64,000 bases of DNA from BOG-908 sp963850605 (lineage in GTDB: Bacteria; Pseudomonadota; Alphaproteobacteria; Acetobacterales; Acetobacteraceae), in NCBI GenBank assembly GCA_963850605.1, contig CAWKLX010000005.1, positions 434,001-498,000 on the forward strand, read 5' to 3'. Within the stretch, counting starts at the first letter, position 1. Every line of letters begins with the position of its first letter. Positions 17,424 to 25,426 of the stretch are shown here, piece after piece. Position numbers and translations under genes: made by a program. Below the pieces are notes generated by a model. That model did no database searches. It saw only the letters and a list, made by a program, of their open reading frames with translations, and was not told the origin of the DNA.

Positions 17424-17987
17424 ATGATCGCCGGGTTGGTGCTGGCGGGCGGCAATGCAACGCGGTTGGGCGGCGTGGACAAGGCGTTGCTGCCGTTGGG
17501 GCACGTGACCGTGCTCGATGTGCTAGTCGGGCGGCTGCGGCCCCAGGTGGATGTATTGGCGATCTCGGCCAATGGCGATGCGGCACGGTTTTCACGGTTC
17601 GGGCTGCCGGTGCTGGCCGACGGGGTGGTGGGGCGCGGGCCGCTGGGTGGTGTGCTGTGCGGGCTTGGCTGGGCGGCGGAGCAGGGCGCGGCCTGGCTGT
17701 TGAGCGTGCCGGGCGACACGCCGTTCATTCCACATGATCTGGCTGGTCGTCTGTCGCCTGGGCCGGCCTGGGCCGTGAGTGGCGGGAGGTTGCATCCGCT
17801 GGTGGCGTTATGGCCGGTCGGGTGCGCGCCCGACCTGGCGGGGTGGCTGGATACCCATCGATCCGGCCGCGTGCGGGCGTTCGGCGAGACGATCGGCATG
17901 CGCGTGGAATCGTTCGGCGGGGTGCCGGATCCGTTCCACAACATCAACACGGCCGAGGACCTCGCGGCGGCGCGCGCCAGGGTATAG
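17424..17987 (+). CDS. mobA: Molybdenum cofactor guanylyltransferase
   Basis: A 187-residue MobA that attaches GMP to molybdopterin to make the guanine dinucleotide cofactor. The N-terminal nucleotide-binding loop LAGGNATRLGGVDKALLPLG matches the family, followed by a GPLGGVLCGL motif, VPGDTPF (metal-binding Asp) and C-terminal FHNINTAEDLA. ATG at 17424 lies 34 bp after tRNA-His. No molybdoenzyme or other moa/moe gene is in the window. Confidence 0.88.
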   Translation: MIAGLVLAGGNATRLGGVDKALLPLGHVTVLDVLVGRLRPQVDVLAISANGDAARFSRFGLPVLADGVVGRGPLGGVLCGLGWAAEQGAAWLLSVPGDTPFIPHDLAGRLSPGPAWAVSGGRLHPLVALWPVGCAPDLAGWLDTHRSGRVRAFGETIGMRVESFGGVPDPFHNINTAEDLAAARARV

Positions 17988-18017
17988 GACACGCGAACCC
18001 TACCGGAACGAACCGCC

Positions 18018-18656
18018 GTGCACTGGTCGAACCTCAATACCTTTCTCTACGCGCTGGTGGCCTTGCTGGTGATCGTCGATCCTCCTGGGACGGCCGCGGT
18101 GTTCGCGGCGATGACCCCGCACGACACGCCGGCCGAGCGGGCCAGCCAGGCGCGCCGGGCCTGCGTGGTGGCGTTCGGGGTTCTGGCGGTGTTCGGCCTC
18201 GCCGGCGAGAGCCTGCTCGCGTCGCTGGGCATCGGCCTGCCGGCGATGCGGGTGGCCGGCGGCATCCTGCTGTTCATCACCGCCGCCGACATGGTACGCG
18301 GCAGCCACGGCGTGCGCAGCACCGACCCGGAGCGCCAGGCGGCGATACGGACGGACGATGACATCGCTATCTTTCCACTGGGCATACCGCTGATTGCGGG
18401 ACCCGGCGGCATGACGACGATGGTGGTGCTGCACAGCCATGCGGGCGGCGATCCGTGGAAGATATTCGCCATCGAAGCCGCGGTGGCCATTTCGGTGGCG
18501 CTCACCTTCGCCTGTCTGCTGGTGGCGCCCTGGATTGCGCGGGGCCTGGGGGAGGCGGGGACGAGTGTGGCCGGCCGTGTGCTGGGCGTGTTGCTGGCTG
18601 CGTTGGCGGTGCAGATTGCGCTGGACGGCCTGCATCAGGCGTTCGCGGTTTCCTGA
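18018..18656 (+). CDS. MarC family membrane protein
   Basis: A 212-residue integral membrane protein with six predicted transmembrane helices. MarC/UPF0056 signatures: VDPPGTAAVFAAMTP in helix 1, RVAGGILLFITAADM, and AIFPLGIPLIAGPGGMTTMV in the middle. The start is GTG 30 bp after mobA. The family is annotated as neutral amino acid transporter-like, but function is poorly supported experimentally. Confidence 0.85.
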   Translation: MHWSNLNTFLYALVALLVIVDPPGTAAVFAAMTPHDTPAERASQARRACVVAFGVLAVFGLAGESLLASLGIGLPAMRVAGGILLFITAADMVRGSHGVRSTDPERQAAIRTDDDIAIFPLGIPLIAGPGGMTTMVVLHSHAGGDPWKIFAIEAAVAISVALTFACLLVAPWIARGLGEAGTSVAGRVLGVLLAALAVQIALDGLHQAFAVS

Positions 18657-18991
18657 GAGAACTGTCTGCATCGAGTGCGTTTGCGCATCGAGCTGTGCTC
18701 CCTGAGTTTCGGCGTCGATTAACGTGCATTTGCAGACGACGGTGGACGGCACCGCCGTGGCCGGCACCGGCTGGCGCTGCGAGAGCATGATCCGTTCGCA
18801 TTGGTCACGGACCAGCTCTAGCCATTGTTTTTGGCCAGCACTTTGTCCAACCGAACGATTCCGTTCGATCGAATGATGGCCTGGCGGCAGTCTTGGACGC
18901 GGGACCGCATGGCGAACAAACTTCATAAATACGTCTTGTTGCTCGGAGGCGATTAATTGCTACAGAACCCTTGCAAGTAACGGGGGATTAC
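18657..18991. other. Intergenic region containing repeat R1
   Basis: These 335 bp lie between marC and a secreted-protein gene. They contain the inverted copy 2 of repeat R1. I see no gene; a TTGTTGC/AATTGC-rich stretch near 18935-18960 may include the promoter of the next gene. Confidence 0.5.
18782..18880 (-). repeat. Dispersed repeat R1, copy 2 (inverted)
   Basis: Read on the minus strand it matches copies 1 and 3 with scattered changes: it ends with the AGCATGATCCGTTCGCATTGG arm and begins with the CATCATTCGATCGAACGG arm. The terminal hairpin is less perfect than in the other copies, suggesting an older insertion. Confidence 0.75.
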
Positions 18992-19567
18992 ATGCTAAAC
19001 AAAGCGCGGACTATACTATCGGTTGCAGTTCTGTTGTCCACGACTACCGCGCCGGCTTTCGCCGGAAGCACACGCGTCGAATATGATGCGCTCGGTGGCA
19101 AGGAGAATGGCGGGGACAGCTTCAGGTCAGGCGGCAAGCTCCTGGTCGACCGGGTCCTGACAACCACGGGTGGCACTCTTGGATCTGTCACTGTCTTTGT
19201 GAAGCTGACCAAGGGCGATCTGGGCAGCTTTCGCGTCGTGGGCGCTCAGGTGGCAGAAGGGACCAACCTGCCTGGCCGCGTCGTAACGTTGGCGGTCGTG
19301 CAGGACAGCACGTTGACGCCCGGCAAATTCGCCGAGGTGACGATAACTCCGGACTCGCCGGTGTCGCTGAAGCCCGGGACGGCCTACTACGTGGGCATTG
19401 CCCGCAACACGGGCGGCAGAAGCTCGGTGGTGCTTGGCAACACGTTGGCGCCGACCGTTCTGGCTCGGCCCAGCGTCGTGGCCGGAGCCGATTACTATAA
19501 TAATGGCGGCGTGCAGCCGAATTCGGGTGGTCCCTACCAGATCAGGGTGATCGTCGATAAGCGGTAG
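18992..19567 (+). CDS. Secreted hypothetical protein
   Basis: A 191-residue protein with a signal peptide (about 1-24, cleavage after AFA). The mature part is rich in beta-strand (Val, Thr, Gly), with VTVFVKLTKGDLGSFRV, LTPGKFAEVTITPDSPVSLKPGTAYYVGIA and NNGGVQPNSGGPY. The strand pattern with SLKPGTAYYV resembles secreted proteins of the choice-of-anchor R type, but this is a weak impression. There is no C-terminal anchor. GGGGG precedes the chosen ATG. Function unknown. Confidence 0.6.
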   Translation: MLNKARTILSVAVLLSTTTAPAFAGSTRVEYDALGGKENGGDSFRSGGKLLVDRVLTTTGGTLGSVTVFVKLTKGDLGSFRVVGAQVAEGTNLPGRVVTLAVVQDSTLTPGKFAEVTITPDSPVSLKPGTAYYVGIARNTGGRSSVVLGNTLAPTVLARPSVVAGADYYNNGGVQPNSGGPYQIRVIVDKR

Positions 19568-19708
19568 CGGCTTGCCGGCCGGGAGAACATAAGTCTTCCG
19601 GCCCGGCCGTTCGCCGGTGCAGTCACTTTGGACGGCACGAAACGCAAGGCCCCGGTGCGGCGTTGGTCTGCGACACCGCGATAGGTCCGCGGAGCAGGAG
19701 CCGGTTGA

Positions 19709-20524
19709 TTGGCGGATTTTATCGATCTGAAAGTGCAGTTCGGGGTCGGACCATATCACCTCAACAGGTTCCGTGTGGCCTTCGCGCCCCTGCCTGGCGT
19801 GACGGCACAAATGCTGGCGGCAGATTTCATCGCCAATTTCCCGACCTATTTCAGCAGCCAGTTCGCGACGGTACAATTCACCACGCGCCCGTTCAAAGGC
19901 AAGCAAACGCTGCAATTCCACGGTTTCATGAAGGTGCTCGGCCTGGATGCGGCCGCACCGCATAACGATTGGGTGGTCCAGGAATGGGTCGGCCCCGGTC
20001 TGGGTTTCACCGCGCAGACGCTGCAGCGCGAGTTCCTCGAAGCAGGCGACGCGGCGGCAGGGCTGGGCGGCCTGATCGGCGTGATGACGAACCAGCGTCA
20101 TTTCCTGGCCGGGCGTCGTTCGTGGCGGCTGGATAGCGGCGTGCCGTTCGGCTTACCCGCAACCGTGATGGTGCTGGAGACGGCGGCCATCGAACGTTTT
20201 TCGGCGCGGGCGTATCAGCTTGGCGACAAGATCGGCGGGCTGGAGAAACGGATACCCTCGATCTGGATGTCGAACCTGACGAATTTCGTCAACGCCAAGA
20301 AGCTGACGGTCGTGCCGCAACCTTCGCAGGGCGTGGGCTGGCGCCAGGGATCGGTCAATGGCCAGGTCCACGTCGATTACGTGCAGGTAAAAGCGGATGA
20401 TCTGAAGACGCTGCAGACCAACGCCGAATACGGGAAGGTGATGACGCTCTACCCCACGATCATCGATCTCGCCGCTCAGCCGCCCGGTTTTATGGAAAAG
20501 CTGGAGCGTGGATTGGCCATTTGA
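19709..20524 (+). CDS. Hypothetical protein
   Basis: A 271-residue soluble protein that I do not recognise. There is no signal peptide or membrane helix. The start is TTG with GGAG ten bases upstream. The sequence is a mixed alpha/beta pattern with several hydrophobic strands (VGPYHLNRFRVAF, TLQFHGFMKVLGL) and a central HDWVVQEW-like aromatic segment. Codon use matches the surrounding chromosome, so recent transfer is not suggested. It appears to be transcribed alone. Confidence 0.55.
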   Translation: MADFIDLKVQFGVGPYHLNRFRVAFAPLPGVTAQMLAADFIANFPTYFSSQFATVQFTTRPFKGKQTLQFHGFMKVLGLDAAAPHNDWVVQEWVGPGLGFTAQTLQREFLEAGDAAAGLGGLIGVMTNQRHFLAGRRSWRLDSGVPFGLPATVMVLETAAIERFSARAYQLGDKIGGLEKRIPSIWMSNLTNFVNAKKLTVVPQPSQGVGWRQGSVNGQVHVDYVQVKADDLKTLQTNAEYGKVMTLYPTIIDLAAQPPGFMEKLERGLAI

Positions 20525-20582
20525 GGGATGAGTGTCGCGGGTAGGCACCTCAACCGTATATCCGCCGCGCTTGCCTGCTCGA

Positions 20583-21497
20583 TCATTGTCCCGGTTCGCG
20601 GCGTTCAAGCGCGGGGTGACGCAAGGCCGTCGTGCTGAGTTCCAGGCCTTGGGTGATATCGATCGGGTCGACACCGAGGGTGTGTCGCATGGGGCCGATG
20701 TCGAACGCCTTGTCCTCGGTCATCCGGCGGATCTCGTCGGGGCCGATGCGGGGTATCCAGGGAATAGGCGACGTCACGATTGCCAGCATGCGAAGCAGCA
20801 CGGCCGGAAACGGGATGACCGGCCGAGGCCGCAGGCCGGCTGCGTGGGCGACATGCTGGACGAAGCTCGCGTAGGAGATCGCCGACGGACCCGCGATCAC
20901 CAGCGTTGCGGCCGTGGTCCAATCGATGCGCAGGGCGGCACGAACGCAGCGCGTCACGTCCTCCTGGTGGATGGGTTGCACCAGCGCCCGTCCGCCCGCC
21001 GGCAGGGGCACTATCGGCAGCCAGCGGAGCAGGGCGGCCAGGCGGGCCACGTTGTCTTCGCCTTGGGCGCCGTAGATCATGGTGGGGTGCAGCATGACGC
21101 CGCGCCGGCCGGAGGCCAGGAAGGCCGCCTCGCCCGCCAGCACGCCGCGCCCGTGGTCGTCCGGCCAGCGTGTGAATTTGCGCGTGCTGCCCAGGATGAC
21201 GAACGTGGCGCCCGCCGGGGCGGCGGCCAAAATGGCCGGGGCATGGCGGGCGTGCGCGCAGGAGACCACGTGCGTCGCGCCGGTCAGCGCGCGGGCCAGG
21301 GCGGGCGGGTCGGCCAGGTCGGCGAGGCGCGGTTCGCCGGGCAGGCCGGTGGCCGCCCACCGCGCGGCGCTGCGCACGACGGGAACGGGCGCGCACCCGT
21401 CAGTGAGCAGCGACCGGCATAGTGCCGCGCCCGAGCGGCCGGAGGCGCCGATGATGTGGTATTCTGCTACCACAGCAGAAAAGCCTTGACCGCACAC
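20583..21497 (-). CDS. NAD(P)-binding atypical SDR / epimerase-like protein
   Basis: A 304-residue Rossmann-fold protein. The N-terminal nucleotide loop reads IIGASGRSGAAL. It continues with strand-helix repeats, VVSCAHAR, LGSTRKFTRW, a YGAQGEDNVARL segment where extended SDRs carry YxxxK-like residues, and VQPIHQEDVTRCV, typical of NmrA/complex I subunit-like atypical SDRs. The substrate is unknown. It is divergent from rplM, with about 50 bp between starts. Confidence 0.75.
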   Translation of the reverse strand: MCGQGFSAVVAEYHIIGASGRSGAALCRSLLTDGCAPVPVVRSAARWAATGLPGEPRLADLADPPALARALTGATHVVSCAHARHAPAILAAAPAGATFVILGSTRKFTRWPDDHGRGVLAGEAAFLASGRRGVMLHPTMIYGAQGEDNVARLAALLRWLPIVPLPAGGRALVQPIHQEDVTRCVRAALRIDWTTAATLVIAGPSAISYASFVQHVAHAAGLRPRPVIPFPAVLLRMLAIVTSPIPWIPRIGPDEIRRMTEDKAFDIGPMRHTLGVDPIDITQGLELSTTALRHPALERREPGQ

Positions 21498-21546
21498 GAG
21501 GTTACGTCGAAAAGCCGCATCACCGATCCCTCAGGATGTTTGAAAA

Positions 21547-22014
21547 ATGCTGAAATCCACCCGCTCGCTCAAGCCGGCGGAAGTCCAGAAAGGCTGGACC
21601 CTGATCGACGCGGACGGCGTCGTGCTGGGCCGTCTGGCCGCCATCATCGCGACCCGCCTGCGCGGCAAGCACAAGCCCACTTTTACGCCGCATGTCGATT
21701 GTGGCGACAACATCGTGGTGATCAATGCCGAGCGGGTGCGCGTGACCGGCAACAAGGCCGAGCAGAGCGTATTCTACTACCACACGGGTTTTGCCGGCGG
21801 CATCAAGGGCCGCACCATACGCCAGCGGCTGGAGAGCAAGCGCCCCACGCAGGTGGTCGAGAAAGCCGTGGAGCGCATGATCACCCGCGGCCCGCTGCAG
21901 CGCGCGCAGATGAAGCATCTGTACGTCTATGCCGGGGCGGAGCACCCGCATGCGGGCCAGCAGCCTGTGACGCTGGACGTCGCCGGCATGAACGCCAAGA
22001 ACAAGAGGGTCTAG
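21547..22014 (+). CDS. rplM: 50S ribosomal protein L13
   Basis: A 155-residue L13 with the signature GWTLIDADGVVLGRLAAIIATRLRGKHKPTFTPHVDCGD, YYHTGFAGGIKGRT and RMITRGPLQRAQMKHLYVYAGAEHPHAGQQP. It binds 23S rRNA early in 50S assembly. It is followed one base later by rpsI, the universal rplM-rpsI operon, and L13/S9 synthesis is coupled. Confidence 0.96.
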   Translation: MLKSTRSLKPAEVQKGWTLIDADGVVLGRLAAIIATRLRGKHKPTFTPHVDCGDNIVVINAERVRVTGNKAEQSVFYYHTGFAGGIKGRTIRQRLESKRPTQVVEKAVERMITRGPLQRAQMKHLYVYAGAEHPHAGQQPVTLDVAGMNAKNKRV

Positions 22015-22015
22015 G

Positions 22016-22526
22016 ATGTCGGAAACTCAGCAGAACTCGGTCGCTCGCCGACCTCAAGGATTTGGTCACGGCCGCCACTGGAACGGGTGCGCAGACCACC
22101 GCGGAGGGCGCGCCCAAGCGGGAGCCGAAGCGCGACGCGCAAGGCCGCAGCTACGCCACCGGCCGCCGCAAGAACGCCATTGCGCGCGTGTGGATCAAGC
22201 CGGGACGCGGCGATATCGAGGTGAACGGCAAGAAGGTGGGCACTTACTTCGCGCGCCCGGTGCTGCGCATGCTGATCACCCAGCCGTTCCTGGTCAGCGA
22301 CCGCTACAACCAGTTCGACGTGTTCTGCACCGTCAATGGCGGCGGCCTGTCCGGCCAGGCGGGTGCGTTGCGGCATGGTATCAGCCGGGCGCTCACCTAT
22401 TACGAGCCGGATCTGCGGCCGATCCTGAAGACAGCCGGTTTCCTGACGCGCGACAGCCGCGTTGTGGAGCGGAAGAAGTACGGCAAGGCGAAGGCGCGGC
22501 GTTCGTTCCAGTTCAGCAAACGCTGA
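22016..22526 (+). CDS. rpsI: 30S ribosomal protein S9 (frame break near start)
   Basis: S9 of 169 residues once a single base is removed. The start MSETQQN is in one frame; SLADLKDLV onward, including the conserved YATGRRKNAIARVWIKPG, GKKVGTYFARPVLRMLI, LSGQAGALRHGISRAL and RDSRVVERKKYGKAKARRSFQFSKR, is in the +1 frame. The join is at AACTCGGTCGCTC (22038-22043); dropping one G gives N-S-S-L-A-D-L. S9 contacts P-site tRNA through its C-terminal Lys-Arg tail. The gene should be essential, so the break is very likely an error in the sequence. Confidence 0.9.
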
Positions 22527-22540
22527 GTGAGGGGTCGGCA

Positions 22541-22572
22541 GTCAGCTTCCAGTCGTCGGACTGGAAGCTGAC
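22541..22572. terminator. Perfect 14-bp hairpin after rpsI
   Basis: GTCAGCTTCCAGTC-GTCG-GACTGGAAGCTGAC forms a 14-bp stem with a 4-base loop, 15 bp after the rpsI stop. No T-run follows, so it is either a rho-assisted terminator or an inserted small palindrome. Confidence 0.6.
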
Positions 22573-22665
22573 AGGTCTAACGTGGATGCGGCCGGTGGTG
22601 ACCGTGGTCCGGTTTTGGCGTGGCGCCCGCGACGCTTGGGGCCCGGACCAGGATGTTTCTGCTCC

Positions 22666-23577
22666 GTGAGCACCGTTTTCATCGACGGTGAAGCCGGAAC
22701 GACTGGCCTTGGCATTTGCGAACGCCTCGCTGGCCTGCCAATCCGGGTGCTGAGCATCGCGCCCGAGGCCCGCAAGGAGCCGGAGGCGCGCCAGGCCATG
22801 ATGGCCCAGGCGGATATCGCGATCCTGTGCCTGCCCGACGCTGCGGCGCACGAAGCCGTGGCGCTGGCCGGCCAGTTGGGCGCGGACGCGCCGCGGCTGC
22901 TGGATGCGAGCTCGGCCCACCGGACGCATCTGGGCTGGGTGTATGGATTGGCCGAGCTGGGGCCGGCGCAGCCCGCACGCATCGCCTCGGCCGCGCGGGT
23001 CAGCAACCCCGGCTGCTACGCCACCGGCGCCATCGCCCTGCTGCGGCCACTGGTCGATGCCGGGCTGCTGCCGCCGGACCACCCGATCAGCATCAATGCC
23101 GTCAGCGGCTACTCGGGTGGCGGGCGGCAGATGATTGCGGCGCATGAGGCGGCGGGCGGTCCGGCCTTCGAGCTGTATGGGCTGGGGCTGGACCACAAGC
23201 ATGTGGCCGAAATCCAGCTCCATGCCGGGCTGACACGCCGGCCGATCTTCGTGCCCTCCGTCGGGCATTTTCCGAACGGCATGCTGGTCAGCATCCCGCT
23301 GCACCTCGACACATTGCCAGTCAAGCCAGGCGGTGCCGATCTGCGCGCGGCCTTGTTGGAGCACTATCGCGGCAGCAGCGCCATTCATGTGCGCCAGGGC
23401 ACCACCCGCCTGGAGGCCGACAGCCTGGCGGGCAGCGACGCATTGGAATTGTATGTGTTCGCCGAGGAGACGGCCCGGCACGCGGTGCTGGTGGCGCGGC
23501 TGGACAATCTGGGCAAGGGTGCGTCCGGGGCTGCGGTGCAGAACCTGACACTGATGCTGGGGTTGACGGATGGCTGA
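22666..23577 (+). CDS. argC: N-acetyl-gamma-glutamyl-phosphate reductase, type 2
   Basis: A 303-residue ArgC of the short type 2 family, the third step of arginine synthesis (NADPH-dependent reduction of acetylglutamyl phosphate). The N-terminus has FIDGEAGTTGLGI, then LCLPDAAAHEA, LLDASSAHRT, the catalytic Cys in SNPGCYATGAIAL, SGYSGGGRQMI and KGASGAAVQNL. The start is GTG at 22666. Its 3' end overlaps the gamma carbonic anhydrase gene by 8 bp. Confidence 0.92.
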   Translation: MSTVFIDGEAGTTGLGICERLAGLPIRVLSIAPEARKEPEARQAMMAQADIAILCLPDAAAHEAVALAGQLGADAPRLLDASSAHRTHLGWVYGLAELGPAQPARIASAARVSNPGCYATGAIALLRPLVDAGLLPPDHPISINAVSGYSGGGRQMIAAHEAAGGPAFELYGLGLDHKHVAEIQLHAGLTRRPIFVPSVGHFPNGMLVSIPLHLDTLPVKPGGADLRAALLEHYRGSSAIHVRQGTTRLEADSLAGSDALELYVFAEETARHAVLVARLDNLGKGASGAAVQNLTLMLGLTDG

Positions 23578-24127
23578 TTTTTCCGCGCCGGCCGGACATG
23601 GGCCGATCTGGTCGCTGGACGGCGTCTCGCCCCGCATCGCGGCCGACGCGTGGATCGCGCCCAACGCAACCGTGATCGGCAATGTCGACATCGGGGCGTT
23701 CGCAAACATCTGGTTCAACTGCGTACTGCGCGGTGACACCAACCTTATTCGTGTCGGTGCCCGCAGCAATATCCAGGACGGGTCGATCCTGCACGTGAAC
23801 CCCGGTGATGGCATGGCATGCCTGATTGGCGAGGACGTCACCGTGGGTCATATGGCGATCGTGCACGCGGCCACCCTGCATGATCGCGCGTTCGTGGCGA
23901 TGGCGGCGGTCGTATTAGATGGGGCGGTGATCGAGAGTGGTGGCGTGCTGGCGGCGGGCGCGGTGCTGACGCCGGGCAAGCGCATCGGCGCGGGAGAGAT
24001 GTGGGCGGGGACGCCGGCGAAGTTCGTGCGCGCGGTCGGCGAAGCGGAGCGCGCGATGTTCGCGATGACGGCGCCGGCCTATGTGCAGAACGCCATCCGG
24101 TTCAGGACCGGCCTTGTGTCCATGTGA
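23570..24127 (+). CDS. Gamma carbonic anhydrase family protein
   Basis: A 185-residue left-handed beta-helix protein of hexapeptide repeats (AWIAPNATVIGNVDIGAFANIWFNCVLRGD). The three Zn-binding His are present: one in SILHVNP and two in VTVGHMAIVHAATL. It matches the CaiE/YrdA/Cam-like branch; carbonic anhydrase activity is not guaranteed for this branch. It overlaps argC by 8 bp and is therefore co-translated with it. Confidence 0.88.
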   Translation: MADFSAPAGHGPIWSLDGVSPRIAADAWIAPNATVIGNVDIGAFANIWFNCVLRGDTNLIRVGARSNIQDGSILHVNPGDGMACLIGEDVTVGHMAIVHAATLHDRAFVAMAAVVLDGAVIESGGVLAAGAVLTPGKRIGAGEMWAGTPAKFVRAVGEAERAMFAMTAPAYVQNAIRFRTGLVSM

Positions 24128-24139
24128 CCGCCGGTCGCT

Positions 24140-25069
24140 TCACTTGCCTGTTTTCAAGAACGCCTGCACCGCCGCCAAAGAGTGCGCCGACGCCTCCTCC
24201 TGCAACAGGTGGCCGACGCCGGGCAGGGTGACCAGCCGGCAGTCCGGGATCGCGCGCTGATAATCGGCGGCGTTGCCGACCGGTATCATCGCATCCTTTT
24301 GGCCCCAGAGCAGGAGCGTGGGTGCCTGGATGCGGGCCAGCAGCGGTTCCGGGCGCACCAGCACCGTTTGCGGCATGCGATCCAAAATGCTTTGCCGCAC
24401 GCCGGGTGCCAGCATCATGTCGCGATACCGGCGAACGCGCGCCTGGGTCATGGCCGACGGGTCGGCATAGGCCGGGGCCAGGCTGGCGCGCAGCGCGGGG
24501 CCGGGCAGGGTGTAGGGCAGCAGGCGCATCAGCCACGGCACGGACGGGGCTACGCCGTATTCCAGGCCAGGGCTGGCGAACCCGTCGGGCGCCAGCAGGA
24601 CCAGTTTTGTCACTCGGTCCGGGTGCAGTGCCGCGAACATCCAGGCGATCCGCCCGCCCATCGAGTGGCCGATGATGGTGGCGCGCGCCACGCCAAGCCG
24701 GTCCATCAGTCCCAGCACGACGTCGATGCTTCGGCGGTCGGTGTAGTCGCCGGTGGGATCGGGACCAGTCAGGCCGAAGCCCGGGAGGTCGAAGCGTATG
24801 ACGCGGCGATCCACCTCCAGCCCAGACGCCCAATCATCCCAGGTTTGCAGGCTGGACCCGAAGCCGTGCAGCAGGATGATCGCCGGCGCCGTGCGAGGGC
24901 CGGTGTCGCGCACGTGGAGCCGGAGGCGCGAGACCTCGACGAACGTCGACGGCGGGCCGGCATAGGCCGCCTCCAACACGGCGCGAGACTTGTCCGGCGT
25001 GTAGAGCAGCGCCGCACCTGCCAAGACCGCGGCCGCGACCACGGACGCCAAGACGATCACGCGGCGCAT
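24140..25069 (-). CDS. Alpha/beta hydrolase, membrane-anchored
   Basis: A 309-residue alpha/beta-fold hydrolase. Residues 5-25 form an N-terminal signal anchor. Motifs: ILLHGFGSSLQTWDDW (oxyanion-hole HGF), nucleophile Ser in IIGHSMGGR, acid in LLWGQKDAMIP, and His in LPGVGHLLQEE. The substrate is unknown. A small two-helix membrane protein gene lies 13 bp upstream on the same strand, so the two probably form an operon. Confidence 0.85.
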   Translation of the reverse strand: MRRVIVLASVVAAAVLAGAALLYTPDKSRAVLEAAYAGPPSTFVEVSRLRLHVRDTGPRTAPAIILLHGFGSSLQTWDDWASGLEVDRRVIRFDLPGFGLTGPDPTGDYTDRRSIDVVLGLMDRLGVARATIIGHSMGGRIAWMFAALHPDRVTKLVLLAPDGFASPGLEYGVAPSVPWLMRLLPYTLPGPALRASLAPAYADPSAMTQARVRRYRDMMLAPGVRQSILDRMPQTVLVRPEPLLARIQAPTLLLWGQKDAMIPVGNAADYQRAIPDCRLVTLPGVGHLLQEEASAHSLAAVQAFLKTGK

Positions 25070-25082
25070 ACCCGGGGCCGGA

Positions 25083-25340
25083 TTATGGCCGCGGCCGACG
25101 CAGGCGGAACGTCAGGAAATTGACCGCCACCAAGGCGGCCGCCGCGAAGGCGAAGAGGGATTGCACCAGCAACACACGGCCCCGCGGCATCGGCTCCGGC
25201 GAACGCAGCACAACGGATGCGGCGTAGAGGGCCAGGAATACGCAAAACAGGGTGGTGATGCGCCGCCACCTCAGGATCAGGCGCATCCGGGTGTGGTAAG
25301 ACTGATCCTGGTCTCGATCCGCCGACATCGTCACGTCCAT
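25083..25340 (-). CDS. Small membrane protein
   Basis: An 85-residue protein with two predicted transmembrane helices (about 29-45 and 55-77) joined by a short SPEPMPRGR loop, with a basic N-terminal region and a basic C-terminus. It lies 13 bp before the alpha/beta hydrolase gene. A second ATG four codons in is an alternative start. No family is recognised. Confidence 0.5.
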   Translation of the reverse strand: MDVTMSADRDQDQSYHTRMRLILRWRRITTLFCVFLALYAASVVLRSPEPMPRGRVLLVQSLFAFAAAALVAVNFLTFRLRRPRP

Positions 25341-25426
25341 GGTGCGGCCACATCATCCCGCCACGGCACCGACAATGTCCAGGGGAGGCATCTCATCTCA
25401 CGCGGCGTCGCCGATTGTCGGGAGAG

